DNA of 64,000 bases from Lathyrus oleraceus (GCF_024323335.1 NC_066581.1:38456699-38520698), one strand, 5' to 3'. Counted from the first letter of the stretch, positions 33,818 to 46,640 are shown. Notes: generated by a model not told the origin, from the sequence alone. Made by a program: numbers and translations.

Positions 33818-35660
33818 ATTTTTTATTAACATATTTTGTTTTATTTATTTAAAATATTATGCTTTATTTAGATTCATTTTTTTTAATTTATCCTTATTAA
33901 ATTTAAATTTAAATTAATTTATAAATTTCAACATATCTATCATATTTAATAGATATATTATTTAAAAAATATTGAAAAACATTTAGTTTATTATTTGATT
34001 TGATTACATATATTTTATTAAATTATAAAAAATAGATATATTTACAAAAATCTTGTATATACTAATTAAATAAAAATTATACAAAAGAAGTAAGCTCTCA
34101 ATGACATATTATTATTATTTATTAACTTAAATAGTTTTTTTATCTCTGTAAGTTAGCGTATTTTTATTTTTATCTATATATATTTTACTAAATGATCCAT
34201 GAATGTTAAAATCCTTTTTATTTGAGTCCATAAAATTAAAATCCGCAGGAATATTCGAAGAAAAATCTGCAAAAAAAACTGCAAAACTTTAAGGACTAAA
34301 TTTAAGTGAAATTCATTATTTAAGAACTTTATTCAAAAAAAGAAATATATGGATGAAAAACAAAAACACGTCAATCCATTAAAAATCAATTGCATGAACT
34401 TTCTAAATTATTTTTTTTACTAAAAACTATTTACACTACAAAAAAGACATCTAAGTAATCACGTAATGTTTACCTAATGACATGTGATCTATTTTTCAAC
34501 TTTCATCAATTAAATCATAATTAAATATTACATCAACACATTCTCTCGTGATTAAAATTTCAAATCTCACTTACATTTCTTTTTTCCACACTTTCTAACT
34601 TTTATTTATTATTACTAAAAATACTAATAATCTATTTTTTAATTTTTTATAAAATTAATAATTTATTTTATCTTGCAGATAACTATCAACACAATATCGA
34701 TTTTATTTTAATCAACCATGATCTTAATTTGAGAAACAAAATCTTTATTTTTAAAATATTTTTTCTTTTTCCACCTAACGATTCTATTTTTTTTCTTTGC
34801 AAGATTATTTAATACAATTAAATTTATATGATTATTGTTTATTTTAGAATTAAATAAATCATTTTAATTTTTGCATGTGTATTTAAATACATTTTATATC
34901 ATATCAAATATTTTTTTTTTATTTTATGGATCTATATCAACACAATATTTATTTTATTTTAATTAACAACTTGTCTTAATTTAAAAAATAAAATTTTTAT
35001 TTCAAAATATCGATTTTTTTTTAAATTTCTTCTTCTCACGAGTCATTTCTTTTTCTTCTTTTTGCATGCTTATTTAATGTAATTGAATTTATATAATTAT
35101 TTTTTTATTTTACAATTAAGTAACTCATTTCAAATTTATATCTATAAATAAATACATTATATATTATATCAAATAAATATTTTATTTTACAGGTCATTCT
35201 GCACGATACATATTTTATATCATATTTAATTGAAATTTAGAAAATAAATAATTAAATACAACTTATTTTAAAATTAATAATTAGTTTAAAATTTAAATAT
35301 ATATTTAAATACATTGTATATCATGTCAAATAAATTTACTCGTATAACCGCCTGAATATTGAATTCGATAAAATCATAAGAAAATGTTTTAATAAATAGT
35401 ATTAATTAAAAAAGTGTAACTTGATGCAAGCACAAGCTCTATGTTTTAAATGTAGTTTTACTTTTCCATTTAATGTTTATAGATTTATAATTAAACTATT
35501 ATACTTCTTCTATAAAAGAAACACATTTACATTATTTGAATAATAATTAAAGAGATAAACATTAAATATGACAAGATGATAATAAATAAATACTGTGGGA
35601 ACTGGGTAGAAGAAGAAGAAGGGTAAATTCGTCAATAAATAAAAAAATAAAAAGATAAAA
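33818..35660. other. AT-rich intergenic DNA
   Basis: About 1.8 kb with no gene, RNA or clear repeat. It precedes the NF-YC promoter. A cactacaaaaaag phrase at 34434 resembles a CACTA terminus, but no partner end was found. Confidence 0.6.
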
Positions 35661-35675
35661 AAGTAAGAAATTCTA

Positions 35676-35683
35676 ATATAAAT
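35676..35683 (+). promoter_or_regulatory. TATA box of the NF-YC gene
   Basis: tataaata lies about 30 bases upstream of the probable transcription start (near 35705-35715) and ahead of a pyrimidine-rich 5' leader. It is the only well-placed TATA between the repeat belt and the gene. Confidence 0.65.
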
Positions 35684-36021
35684 AGCTTCTGAACAAGCAA
35701 GTTGTTCTATTCAGACACACACAGCTTTATTGTCTTTGAGAGGTTCGTTTCATTTTCATTTCATTTTCAAAGTTAAAAAAAAAAAAACTTCATCAATTCT
35801 CGCAACAACTTTCTCTGCATCTTTTTCATTCACGCTTTTTTCTCTGAAACCCTAACTTTTCTTCTTTGGGATCTTTCTCAGTTCAAAAGCATTATCAAAA
35901 CAACTCGTTCTCTGCTCAATTCGCATGCTGTAGATCTTTCAATCAAACGTGATTTCTCATTTTTTCTCTCGTTTGATCCTTTTCAGGTTCTTACTGTTTG
36001 CGGAACCAAGCATCGGTTTCG

Positions 36022-37208
36022 GTAACAACTCTTGCTCCACCACTTCATGTATGTTTTTTGTGTGTAATGCATCTGCATTTGCTTTGCTTAGTTATTATGC
36101 TGTACCGTGGTTTTCGTGATTTTGTTTTTTTTTCTTCGTTTTTTGGGGATAATTGTTACGGGAAACTCTTAATTTCATTTGTTGTTGATTTTTTTGTGTT
36201 CTTTTTGGTTGATTTTTATGGTGGTGTTTTTTTTTTTTTAATATCTGTGTGAAACTGATATGTGATGAAAGAGACGAAATTTCTTTGATCTTAGTTGTGT
36301 GTGAATATGGAAAATAAAAGTTTCTAGTTTTTTTATGCTTTTTTCTATTAATTGATTATTTTTATCAATTTTATTTATGAACTGGTTTGCTTGTTATTGT
36401 GTGCATGCCTTATGTGAAACAGTTTTTTTAGTTGAATTAAATGATAATCCTGTGATTTTTGTAAATGGGAAGCTTATTTTGGTATTCTTAGGGAAGATCC
36501 GATGATTGAATCTGATGTTTATTTTGTGAAACTTTGATTTTGTTGCCTGAGTTGCTTTCCTATAGGGGTTGTTTGGTGTCATCTTGGTAAAACAGTTTTT
36601 GTGTTTGAGATACAGTTGTGCATGGGAGTGGGCAGATCAAAATGTGTGCTTTTATGATTTATGCATGTCAAGAAAAATATGTGCCGGTTTCTTTCTTGTG
36701 CTTGTGTTGTTTTCAATCATGACATGCGTTTGAGATCTGTTTTTCTGATGAATTAAATGGTTATGCTGAATGTTGTACTTGTGGTTTACTTTCTGATATA
36801 TCAACAAGTTTGTTTCAATGATTGCATGATTTGTTACTTTTGTTGCTTCTGAAATGTTGCCGATCACATGTTTCTCTCTAGAAAAGGGTATCCTATTTTC
36901 TTTTTTCCGAGCTTGCGTTGTTTTCGATCACGACACACGGTTGAGAACACTGCAAAATGTTGCCGATCACATGTTTCTCTCAAGAAAACGGTCTCCTGTT
37001 TTTGTTTTTCCGAGTTTGCTTTGTTTTCGATCAGACACGGTTGAGAACACTGCAATGGCAGGCCATTTTTCCTATTCATTAAATGATTATGCTATATCCG
37101 TGGTATAATTGCTAATATTTCAACGGATTTGCCTCAATGATTGCATGATTTGTTTCTTTTGTCGCCTGTATAATGTTGCCAATCATGTCTGATTTTATGT
37201 CAAAACAG
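36022..37208 (+). other. 5' UTR intron of the NF-YC gene
   Basis: The start codon at 37210 is preceded by one base and an acceptor (atgtcaaaacag, ending 37208). The upstream leader ends in a donor, most likely cg|gtaaca at 36022; cag|gttctt at 35987 is the alternative. The intron is T-rich. Between 36855 and 37054 it contains a tandem duplication of about 100 bases (gttgccgatcacatgtttct ... gagaacactgcaa, twice). Confidence 0.75.
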
Positions 37209-37209
37209 A

Positions 37210-37986
37210 ATGGATCATCAAGGGCATAACCAGAATCCGCCGATGGGGGTTGTCGGTAGTGGAGGTCAAATGCCGTATGGATCTAATCCATATCAGCCAA
37301 ATCAAATGACCGGGGCACCTGGATCAGTTGTTACAGGGGGCATGCAATCAACTGGTCAACCTGCTGGAGCTCAAATGGGTCAGCATCAACTTGCTTATCA
37401 GCATATTCATCAGCAGCAACAGCAGCAACTTCAGCAACAGCTCCAAGCTTTTTGGGCAAACCAGTACCAAGAAATTGAAAAGGTTACTGATTTCAAGAAC
37501 CACAGCCTTCCCCTGGCAAGGATCAAGAAGATTATGAAGGCTGATGAGGATGTTAGAATGATATCAGCTGAGGCACCGGTCATATTTGCAAGGGCCTGTG
37601 AAATGTTCATATTGGAGTTAACCCTGCGTTCATGGAACCACACTGAAGAGAACAAAAGAAGGACGCTTCAGAAGAATGATATTGCAGCTGCAATCACAAG
37701 GACGGATATCTTTGATTTCCTGGTTGACATTGTGCCTCGCGAGGACCTGAAAGATGAAGTGCTGGCATCAATCCCAAGAGGAACAATGCCTGTTGGTGGA
37801 CCTGCTGATGCTCTTAACTACTGCTACATGCCACCTCAACATGCCCCCCAAGTCGGAGCTGCTGGTGTCATAATGGGGAAGCCTGTGATGGACCCAAATA
37901 TGTATGCTCAGCAGCCTCATCCCTACATGGCACCACAAATGTGGCCACAGCCTCCAGACCAGCGACCACCATCTCCAGATCACTAG
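37210..37986 (+). CDS. NF-YC: NF-YC transcription factor subunit, 258 aa
   Basis: This is subunit C of the heterotrimeric CCAAT-binding factor NF-Y. It pairs with NF-YB through a histone fold; the dimer enters the nucleus and recruits NF-YA or CONSTANS-like proteins, acting in flowering, ABA and light signalling. The coding region is one uninterrupted exon. Residues 1-63 are Gly/Pro/Gln-rich, 64-79 are a glutamine run, and 81-90 read FWANQYQEIE. The histone fold spans about 95-180 (LPLARIKKIMK at 100-110, then RMISAEAPVIFARACEMFI, DIAAAITRTDIFDFLVDIVP). The C-terminus is Pro/Met-rich. Sequence and length match the NF-YC1/4/9 class; the exact paralogue cannot be fixed here. Introns in both UTRs fit that class. 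No defect seen. Confidence 0.97.
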   Translation: MDHQGHNQNPPMGVVGSGGQMPYGSNPYQPNQMTGAPGSVVTGGMQSTGQPAGAQMGQHQLAYQHIHQQQQQQLQQQLQAFWANQYQEIEKVTDFKNHSLPLARIKKIMKADEDVRMISAEAPVIFARACEMFILELTLRSWNHTEENKRRTLQKNDIAAAITRTDIFDFLVDIVPREDLKDEVLASIPRGTMPVGGPADALNYCYMPPQHAPQVGAAGVIMGKPVMDPNMYAQQPHPYMAPQMWPQPPDQRPPSPDH

Positions 37987-38008
37987 ATGCTGCGCCACGG
38001 ATGTTAAG

Positions 38009-38242
38009 GTGAACTTTAGGCTCTTTCTTTTTACAGGCTTTTGAATTAAAATTCACATTAAAAAGTATGCTTATTTCAGCACCGTTGTAAAACCTGATGA
38101 TGCATGTCTTGAAAACTTACAAATAACCTTTTTTACTCTGCTGTTTTATTAGTGAGAATGACTGTTACACCTTTACCCGAACTGTTAATTATCATAGTAG
38201 TTACTTTTATGTCTGAAATTGCCTGCATTTCTTGTCTTGCAG
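38009..38242 (+). other. Probable 3' UTR intron of the NF-YC gene
   Basis: Twenty-two bases after the stop there is a donor, aag|gtgaac. An acceptor preceded by a pyrimidine tract, cttgtcttgcag, ends at 38242. The downstream exon continues to about 38350-38500. An intron 3' of a stop within about 50 bases normally does not trigger nonsense-mediated decay. Confidence 0.65.
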
Positions 38243-38667
38243 ATTGCAGGGAACGGCAAGGGGATGGGAGTGAAACATTGAATCAAGAAGGTCCATTGTT
38301 ATTGTTGCGATCAGAGACTGTAGCTGAGATAGTTTACTCATGGCAGACTATTATGTAGATAATATGCCAGTAAAAACTTATCTTTATTAAGCTGGGTAAA
38401 ATGTTAAATTTCGGTTTAAATTAAATTATGTATGGTCTTTGAGATGATATATTATATGTATTTGCAGATGCCTATTGGGATATATTTACCAAAATTTAAC
38501 TTATTTGTGTTAGAGCAATATTTTATGCCCTTTAGATATTTTATGCCTGCAAATCTATGATACTCCCTGTGTAGTCAACTCTCATGGTCTTTTACCCCAT
38601 CAGAGAGTAGAAGGGGGGTTAGAAGGAAGTTCATGTTTATTTGACATTCCAGAAGTCCTTCAACGGC

Positions 38668-38776
38668 CGTTTGAGTGCTTATTTTATTTGATGATATTTC
38701 ATTTGTTTGAGTGCTTATTTTATTTGATGATATTTCATTTGTTTGAGTGCTTATTTAATTTGATGATATTTCATTG
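38668..38776. repeat. Three tandem copies of a 39-bp unit
   Basis: The phrase gtttgagtgcttattttatt plus tgatgatatttcatt is repeated three times almost exactly, about 300 bases after the NF-YC transcript end. No function evident. Confidence 0.9.
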
Positions 38777-39394
38777 CTAAAGTCTGATTTTAGGATTAGT
38801 AATATTGATTTTGATGGAAGCCACACTTATTTTTTTCTTCAGTAATTCACCGGTTCAAATAAAATATACTAGTATTTTTTTAACCCACTTTTGGAATAGT
38901 ACGAAACTCAAATCAATATTTTTGAAATTAACTTAATGAAAAATCAGTTTTACTTAAAAAAATGATTGGCTAAATATATCTTGGTTGGCTAAAATAATTA
39001 ATCTTAATAAGTATTTTGATTAAATGTTTGCATTGAAGTCTTTTTCTATTTCATCTCTTAAAAAAGTCATTTTGATGATGATGAGACAAGTATAAATCAA
39101 TAAGTTTTAATTTTAATTAATTTTTAGTAAAAACAAAAATTAAAATAAATTTGTATAGAATTCTTCATCAATCTAAAACAAAATTCTTAAATTAAATATT
39201 GTTTTTTAAAATCATTCAAGTTTATGAGCGTCAATCTAGAAATTGAAAAAAATCTAGAAACTCAAACATCCGCGTGGATCCCTATGTTCACAATAGTCAA
39301 TCTCACACAGTCTTTTAAACTTATTGGTAAATATGCTAGAAAAATTTACTCAATACTCTCACATTTATCCCTTACTCCAACAATTTTGTAAATA

Positions 39395-39690
39395 TTTACT
39401 CTTATTAATTTCATTTTAATCTTTTATTTTTTACTATTTATTGTAATCATCCGGAGTAAATTGTAGAGTACCCCTATTATGCGAACTAGATAATATTGCA
39501 TTATTGCATGGATATGGTGAGAATGGATGGCCAATGATTCTAAGTTTATTCTTGTTAATTTTACTTTAATCTTTTACTTTTTACTATTTATTCTAATCAT
39601 TCGTAGTAAATTGTGGAGTACCCTTACTATGCAAATCAGATAATATTGCATTATTGCATGAATATGATGAGGATGGATGACCAATGATTC
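39395..39690. repeat. Tandem duplication of about 146 bp
   Basis: Two adjacent copies share taatcttttattttttactatttatt, gtaaattgtagagtaccc, tagataatattgcattattgcatg and ggatggccaatgattc, with about 10 percent divergence. The second copy leads directly into MULE-related coding debris. Confidence 0.88.
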
Positions 39691-40170
39691 GTTGTGACTT
39701 GGATAATGAAATTAGAGGTTTCAGAAGCAGTCTTTATGAGAAGTTATTTGGAAGTCGTTTATCGGAAGTGAGAAAATCCTTGGTGATATCATCTTTAGAT
39801 CCTCAGCCACCAGAGAAGTGAACGACATTACCAGAAATGGGTTATGTGTCAGAAAATCGGTATAACATCATTCTTGTCTCATTGGGTTATCCTAGTTTGA
39901 CTTTCTTTCTTATGACGACTTCACATTCACCCAATGTGTCCATTTATTGCATTGATTTTGTAAATCAAGATTATTGGGTTCAGATAGTTAAATATTCATG
40001 TTTGTTAAGTTAATTACTTATCCTTCATTTATGTCTTGCCTATTAATTTTCTAAACAGATAAACATGAATAAAGAATTTTCGTTTCCACCGATCACATTG
40101 GATTGAAAGAAGTATTGCACACCAGATGCAACTTCTGGGATGACAGGATTTGTTAGACGGTTAAAACATT
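39691..40170 (+). pseudogene. MULE-associated protein remnant (C-terminal part)
   Basis: A plus-strand frame reads RCDLDNEIRGFRSSLYEKLF, then after a stop PEMGYVSENRYNIILVSLGY, SPNVSIYCIDFVNQDYWVQ and PPITLDWKKYCTPDAT. This pattern (MPxMGxxIANxYNVxLxxL) occurs downstream of plant Mutator-like transposase domains, in the OTU-like C-terminal region. Stops and a missing middle make it a remnant. Confidence 0.65.
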
Positions 40171-40389
40171 AACAACACCTTACGCATGTAGTGCCGCATT
40201 ATGTTAGATTATAATTGTAATGTGATTGTTATATTTTGGTTTGTATTGACAATTGACTTCATGTTATATTTTGGATTATATTGCATAAGTCTTATAATAG
40301 TAAAGAATTATCAAAATACATAGGTCTCATAATAGTACATAAGTCTGAAAATACTACATAGCTAAGAATAGTAAATAATACATCCATCA
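40171..40389. other. Short spacer, nothing recognised
   Basis: AT-rich DNA between two oppositely oriented MULE-type gene remnants. No motif seen. Confidence 0.4.
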
Positions 40390-42180
40390 TCATCATCCTC
40401 ACCAGCATGAGGTACTGGTCCACCCTGAGGTACCAGTCCACCCTGAGCTACACATAGTTCTTGAAAGACCTTAACAAAATCATCATCATCCTCTTCCGCC
40501 TTGTGACAATGTAAATAACGATGAAGCTCATGTGAAATAAATGATAACCTCGGATCTGACGATATTTCGTCATAGACAGAAATCGAGACCTATCTCACCT
40601 TCCCCTGAGGTGGTGGTACCAAACGAGGATGTGACACCCTATAGTACCAATCCAAGTAATCAGACACCACATCATATGGGGTGGTAGTGAAAACTGTCGG
40701 ACGAGGATCACATACATCACGCTTGCATGATATGCAATCCACTCAACATCCATATAAAGTGTGTCAGAATCAGGAGGTGGAGGCGGTATATGCTGTCTAT
40801 ATCCAAATTGATGAAAACATTTCTCAAATAAATAGAGTACAGATGTGCCATACCATTTCAAGGCACTCATGTACAAGTATATATCATCAAATGGTCGGTC
40901 TTGTCTATGATCCTCAAAAGGGCGTCAAATGACATTAACAGGTGTCAATCCATTCAACACAGACCTAAGCTCATCAACCTTTTATGCACCCTACTTTTAC
41001 ACCCATTGCATCGCCCTGGGAAGTAGACTACCGATACCAGCAATCTTAGACGATCCTCTCTTGCCAACATTTATAAATACTCATGAATCTAACACTGTTA
41101 CACAACATGAATATTATCAATTAAATTTATTGTACATAAGTTAGTATAAGTCAAAATAAAATTAAAATAAAACATTTGTACCTATAGTAGAGAGAAATAT
41201 CCCTAAGCCGCTTGCAAGTATAAAAGGAAGCATCTCCTAGATATTTGTAGAGTGTGACAAGTGCAGTTGCCCCAACAATATCTACCACATCCATGAAAGT
41301 ACCTAATAGTAATAAATACTTTTCCTCTACAAGAGTAAAGGTCTTGTTAGCAAAAATGGTGCAGCCTACCAACAATACCATATAGGCTCTAGCCGCACAG
41401 CCAAATCTACTCTCAGCTCGCTGACGCGTAAAAATCTCATTCAAATCTACTCTTAGCTCGCTGACGCCTATAATAAGCACACCTACAACTACAAACCTCT
41501 TCAACTACCTCCTCCAACGAAACATTTAACAAATCAATAGCTTGAGTAATAACATCAGAATCAATGGAACCTCATGTAGGTTTACATAACTCCCCTTACA
41601 CGGCAAATGAAGAAGACAAGAAACATCGTCCAATATAATGGTCATCTCGCCAAATGGCATATGAAAGGACGATGTTTCTTGATGCCATCTCTCTATAAAT
41701 ATTGATGCTAAATTCTGCTATATCCTCGACAATCTGGTTCTCTATAGAGAGGATAAACCAGAATCAGACAACCATCTATCTATCACTGGTGGGAAGCTGT
41801 ATGAAACCCATCCGATCAATTTTCTACCATGTGCAACAATCTTTAATTCTTTCTTAGGAATTCTCTCCTAAAAATAATTCATAATATATGTTATAAATAT
41901 AAATAATTAACATTAAAATTGACTTAACATAAAATAATAGAGATTAACTTACTTCGCTGAACCACAAATGGTGAGCAACGTGGTCCTGATACCTCACTAG
42001 GAGAGACGTATCGAACGAACCTCTAGGGAACTCTGGATGCAGTGGACGAAGCACATGTGCACCTATCTGTTGTTCCTCTCGATTCATCGGTTGTTGAGGT
42101 TTCCATCCTTCACCCATTCGTCGATAAATGATCACGTCTCGGTCTCTAATGTGCGCCACTAAAATTAACAACAACAAAAT
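40390..42180 (-). pseudogene. Plant mobile domain (PMD/MAIN-like) gene remnant
   Basis: Three minus-strand blocks belong to one decayed gene of the plant mobile domain family, often carried by MULEs and also seen as MAIN-like and 'phosphatase 7 long form' proteins. An N-terminal block (42177-41944) carries HVLRPLHPEFPRGSFDTSLL. A degenerate middle shows VIDRWLSDSGL. The core block (41504-41151) carries CAARAYMVLLVGCTIFANKT and VGATALVTLYKYLGDAS. A late block (40876-40595) shows ALKWYGTSVLYLFEKCFHQF and PPPPPDSDTL, ending in PQGG-type repeats near 40420. Stops separate the blocks. Upstream DNA to about 42480 is its presumed leader. Confidence 0.78.
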
Positions 42181-42575
42181 TGGAAGTTAAAAAAACGAAC
42201 CGGATAACTATGAACTAAGCTCTCCGAAAAAAATACAAAACCGAATAACCGTAGTTATATTTTTCTGGTGTAGAATATATCTGAATCGGAATACTATATC
42301 CCAAGTTCTCTATGGTGTAATATTTTCCTAAAAAAAATCGGATAACTTACTTGTGAGTTCTCCGATGTTGAATAACAAAAAAAACAGATGACTTCAGACT
42401 GTGTTCTCTGGTTTGTAACTGGAACGAATTACTTGGGTATGTGACTTCTGACTTTTACGTGCTCTCGCTCTCCCTGAAATGAAATGAGGAAGAAAGTGTT
42501 TTTTTTTAAAATATAGGTATTTATATAGGGATATTTTGGTCCAAAATTTTAATTGGTAGGCCTAGAGGGTTAAAT
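42181..42575 (-). other. Presumed 5' region of the PMD remnant
   Basis: Contains repeated motifs such as ccggataact, ccgaataacc, tctccg and cggataactt, typical of the leader of PMD-carrying transposons in legumes as I recall them. A final ctctcgctctccctgaaat lies near 42460. No reading frame. Confidence 0.45.
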
Positions 42576-42579
42576 TAAG

Positions 42580-44716
42580 GGGTATGGGATAAACTTTTTG
42601 TAATGTCAACTTGTGCCAGGAACATAATACTTGTGTTGAGTAAACTTTGGGTCCATCATCTATTACATTCATCACAACTTACCTTGTATAGGTTACAAAC
42701 AAGTTTTACAAACCCAAAGTGATTGGCCTAATATGTACAGGGCTCAATAAGCCCAAATATCAACTAATACACAACAAAGTCTCCCTTAAGTTGATCTCTT
42801 ACACATTTAGATCAACTAATAGAAAAACAAAGAAAAAAATGTTTGAAACAAATCTAAACAGATCATTAATTATTTGATGCAACAAATATCACACATTCAT
42901 AAGCCTTCCTTTAGTTTGTAGAAAGTTTCCACCTTCAAAGCTTTTATCATAATATCAGCCAATTGGTCTTCTGATTTGCAGAATTTACGCTTAACAACTC
43001 CATCATTGCTGAGATCTCTAAGGAAATGGTACTTAACATCAATATGCTTACATCTCTCATGCATTGCGGGATTCTTTGAGAGTTTGATGGAAGGACTGTT
43101 ATCACAATTTATGGTAGTGCAACTACTTTGGTTCAAATGTAAATGATTCAACATATTTCTCAACCAAATGCATTGACATGCACTAGAGACAGTTGACACA
43201 AACTCAACTTCAGTGGTGGGCAGAGTGACAATAGGCTGCTTTTGGGAAGACCAACAAATTGAACTTAATACCATTGTAAACGCATAACTAGAGGTACTTT
43301 TCATATCATCATGATCACTTGCATAATCACTTTCAGTCGACCCTTGCATCATAAAATCACCATCAGTTTTACACCTATACATGATGCCAAAACTTAATGT
43401 TCCCTTCAAGTACCTCAAAATTCTCTTAACTGCAGCAACATGTATCTTAGTATGCCTTTCCATATATCTTGCAGCTAAGCAAACAGAGCAGGTCATGTCT
43501 GGTCTTGTGGCTAGAAGATACAACAAACATCCAATCATCCTTTTATACAATGTAGCATCCGTGGATTTTCCATTTTTATCATTTATTAACTTGCTTTCAG
43601 GTATAATTGGTCTACAAACTTTGTTGCGATCTTTCATTCCAAACTTTGCCAGAATTTCAAATGCATACTTTTGCTAGTAAATGAATATTCCTTGGTTACA
43701 GTGACTTACTTCAATTTCCAAGAAATATTTCATTTTCCCAAGGCCAGTCATATCAAACCTTTCTCTCATGGATCCCTTTAGTGCTTCAATCAACTCATCA
43801 TCATTGCTAGTATAGATGAGGTCATATACATACAAGCTAACAATGAGAATCTTACATTTACTCCCATGCTTGACAAACAAAATTGGCTCATGAGGACACT
43901 TCTCAAAGTCTTCTTCATTGAAATAAGACTCAGTCTTACTCTACCAAGCTCTAGGTGCCTGTCTTAGGCCATACAGAGCTTTCTTAAGCTTATAAACTTG
44001 ATCATTTCCTCCTTTGTGACACCCTAAAGGATGTTCCACATAACTCCTCATTTAATTCTCCATGTAAAAAAGCAATTTTTACATCTAACTGAAACGCACA
44101 CCAGTTTTTATGAGCAGCCAGAGCTAGAATTATCCTTATAGTATCCCATCTTGCCAGTGGAGCAAAGACTTCACTATAAGCAATTCCACATTTCTGTGTG
44201 TACCCCTTTGCCGCAAGTCTGGCCTTATGTTTCTCTACCTTTCCTTTTTCATTATATTTGGTCTTGAAAATCAACTTGACTCCAATGGCTTTCACTCCTT
44301 GTGGAGGAGTTGTCAGCTCCCAGGTATCATTATCCTCAATTGACTTCATTTCCCTCCCCATAGCCCTCTTCCAGGTATTTTATTTTACAGCTTCTTCATA
44401 TGAGCTTGGATCTTCATTGAAGCTAAACATAGCAACTACCATATTCTATAGGTGATTAGGAATTTGATTGTCTACATTTTCCAATCCAGTCACATAATCT
44501 CTGAGATAACCAGGTGGATTTCTTGTTCTTGTTGAAAGATTTCTGGAGTTATTTTCCTCAGATTCAGAGTCCTCATTTGAGTCCTCACTAGCATCAACAT
44601 TTCCAGTTTTATCACTGTTGTTGATTATATCATTCACATCATTCTCATCTTGTTCATTACTCAAATCAATTTCACCAATGTCTTCTACATCACTCACATG
44701 ATCAATTGGTTTGGCT
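42580..44716 (-). pseudogene. Ty1/copia RT-RNase H remnant with partial 3' LTR
   Basis: Minus-strand Copia pol in broken frames. A linker (44745-44446) ends STRTRNPPGYLRDYV. RT shows KHKARLAAKGYTQ and [17 protein letters not shown] (44002-44361), and a palm motif decayed to SLYVYDLIYT (YVDD to YVYD, about 43820). RNase H (42897-43637) shows STESDYASDHDDMKSTSSYA and HIDVKYHFLRD. A polypurine-type cttaagggagac on the minus strand near 42780 is followed by a short LTR-like piece to about 42580. It is older and more decayed than the 5-18 kb Copia copy and of a different lineage, with no extra ORF. Confidence 0.88.
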
Positions 44717-46640
44717 ATGTAACACCTTAAACCTCGACTTGACATTTAACAAATTCATTCAATTAAAAATCACATATTAGAGTGTCACACATGCTTCACC
44801 ATATCATAAACACCTAAAATACCAAATAGTCATGTAAAGTAATCAGCGGAAAACAAATGAGTTCGACATAAAGTCTCAACAACAAACTCCAACATAAACA
44901 AAACGAAACATAACACAAATGACAAAAGACATCCCATCCTCAGTGCTACATATCAGAGCGACTCTTCTAAGATCTAATGATAAAAGCTAAAGCGGGCATC
45001 GACGTTATACCCTAACTCAGCGCCTACTCATGTACTTGATTACATGTACTCTCAAGGAGCACAGATGCCACAACAACAAACAGGGGGTGAGAATACATCT
45101 AACAAATGCTAATGGTGAAATTCAACAAGGCAGGATAGTAATAATGAATATAACAGTATTCTCAATCACACTCAAACAGAACATAATGTAGATGTAATGC
45201 AATGCCACCATCTCCTTATCAAATGCATGTGGTACCAAAATTATTGGGATCAAAGGTATGTTATTGGTGTTCCTATGCCTCTGGTTCCTTTCTGAATTAT
45301 GTCCCTCTCTGGACCTAAAACCGCCATAGTCCCTCTCTAAATCAGGCCATCACTGGATCGAATTCCTAGCCATCTTCGAAATACATGAACACATGATTAT
45401 AAACAACACAAACATGCAACATCATTATCATCTCAAATTCATAATAAAACACACGTCTCAAAAATTCTAAAAAAGGTTCCACTCTTGAGCCTATAAGTTG
45501 TCAATCACATGCCTCCCTGTAATCCACAAGGTAATAACCCTTAACATCAAGGCATATCAACACAACTCTAAAACATATCAGAGTTACTCAGATAGTATCT
45601 CTGACAACTCTAAGGTAACAAATCCCTCTCTTAAACTTATCAACATAACTCTAAAACTTATTAGAGTTTCTAAAAGGCAACCCTAAAACATATCAAACTA
45701 CCAATTACACTCTTACAGCTCTAACATCTCAAGACTACTTAATAACAACTCTAAACTCATAAAACAGACCCAATATCATGCTTCTTACTAGTCACGCATC
45801 ATATTCGAATAATTATTTAAAATATCAAACACATTCGAAATTAATAAAATGAATATGTTTCGAAAAGCTTAGAGAGTCTATTTTAAGAATATGATTTTTA
45901 TTTTAGGACTTAATACATCAATTGGTTCAGTTTAGTCAAACAAAAAGAACGAGAACTGGCATCGGGGATAATGTTTCGCCGGACTTCAAAATGACGCCAA
46001 AAATTATATACTTATGAAAAAATTATTAAACTCTTCACTTTTAAATTTCTTTAAACCCTCTTTCAAACTCACTTAACCTCACCTCAAGAAGAGTTACAAA
46101 ACTCAAGTTCTATTTGTTTCAGTTCAGTCCTATCGTGACAATTTCTACATAAACTCTAAAGCAAAATATATGGTTTCAAAATAGCACAAAAACTTATATA
46201 CTCATGAAATATCATTGAACTCTCTTTCTATCGCAATTGACAATATCCCAAAAGGACTTGCGAAACTCAAGTTATGCGTAAGACAAGATAGCCAACGCAT
46301 GAATGAAACTGGATACGCCTCTGGTATAAAAACTAGTGAATTGCTATTGTTTTAGCGCCCCTAAAACCAATTTCTCTATTTCAAAAGAAATATTATCACG
46401 TTAGATTTCTACCACAATTAACGCATCTCAAACCGACTTACCGAACTCAAATTATGCCTGAAATAAGACAGTCAACTCCCTTCTATGGTCACCTGCGATT
46501 TTTTTTGTGTTTTTTACTTTATTGAACAGATCTAAAACTCGACTAATTCGCTCAATTAAGTCTTAACCTTCCAAAAATAGAGAAGGTTAACCATGGATAA
46601 TAGGAATTCAAATGTTACAGGTTTGTATTCTAGCCTTATC
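44717..46640 (-). mobile_element. LTR-like repeat (possible chromovirus LTR)
   Basis: On the minus strand the block ends ...tttaaggtgttaca at 44717, interrupting the Copia linker frame. It contains phrases common to legume chromovirus LTRs (gttttccgctga, ttttaggtgtttatgatatg, tgtgacactctaatatg, ggatgggatgtcttttgtca). No coding sequence follows. The right boundary and any target duplication could not be found. Confidence 0.45.

Noticed and set aside
34434..34446. CACTA transposon terminus (cactacaaaaaag)
   Set aside because: No inverted partner ttttttgtagtg was found on either side, and no subterminal repeats or transposase.
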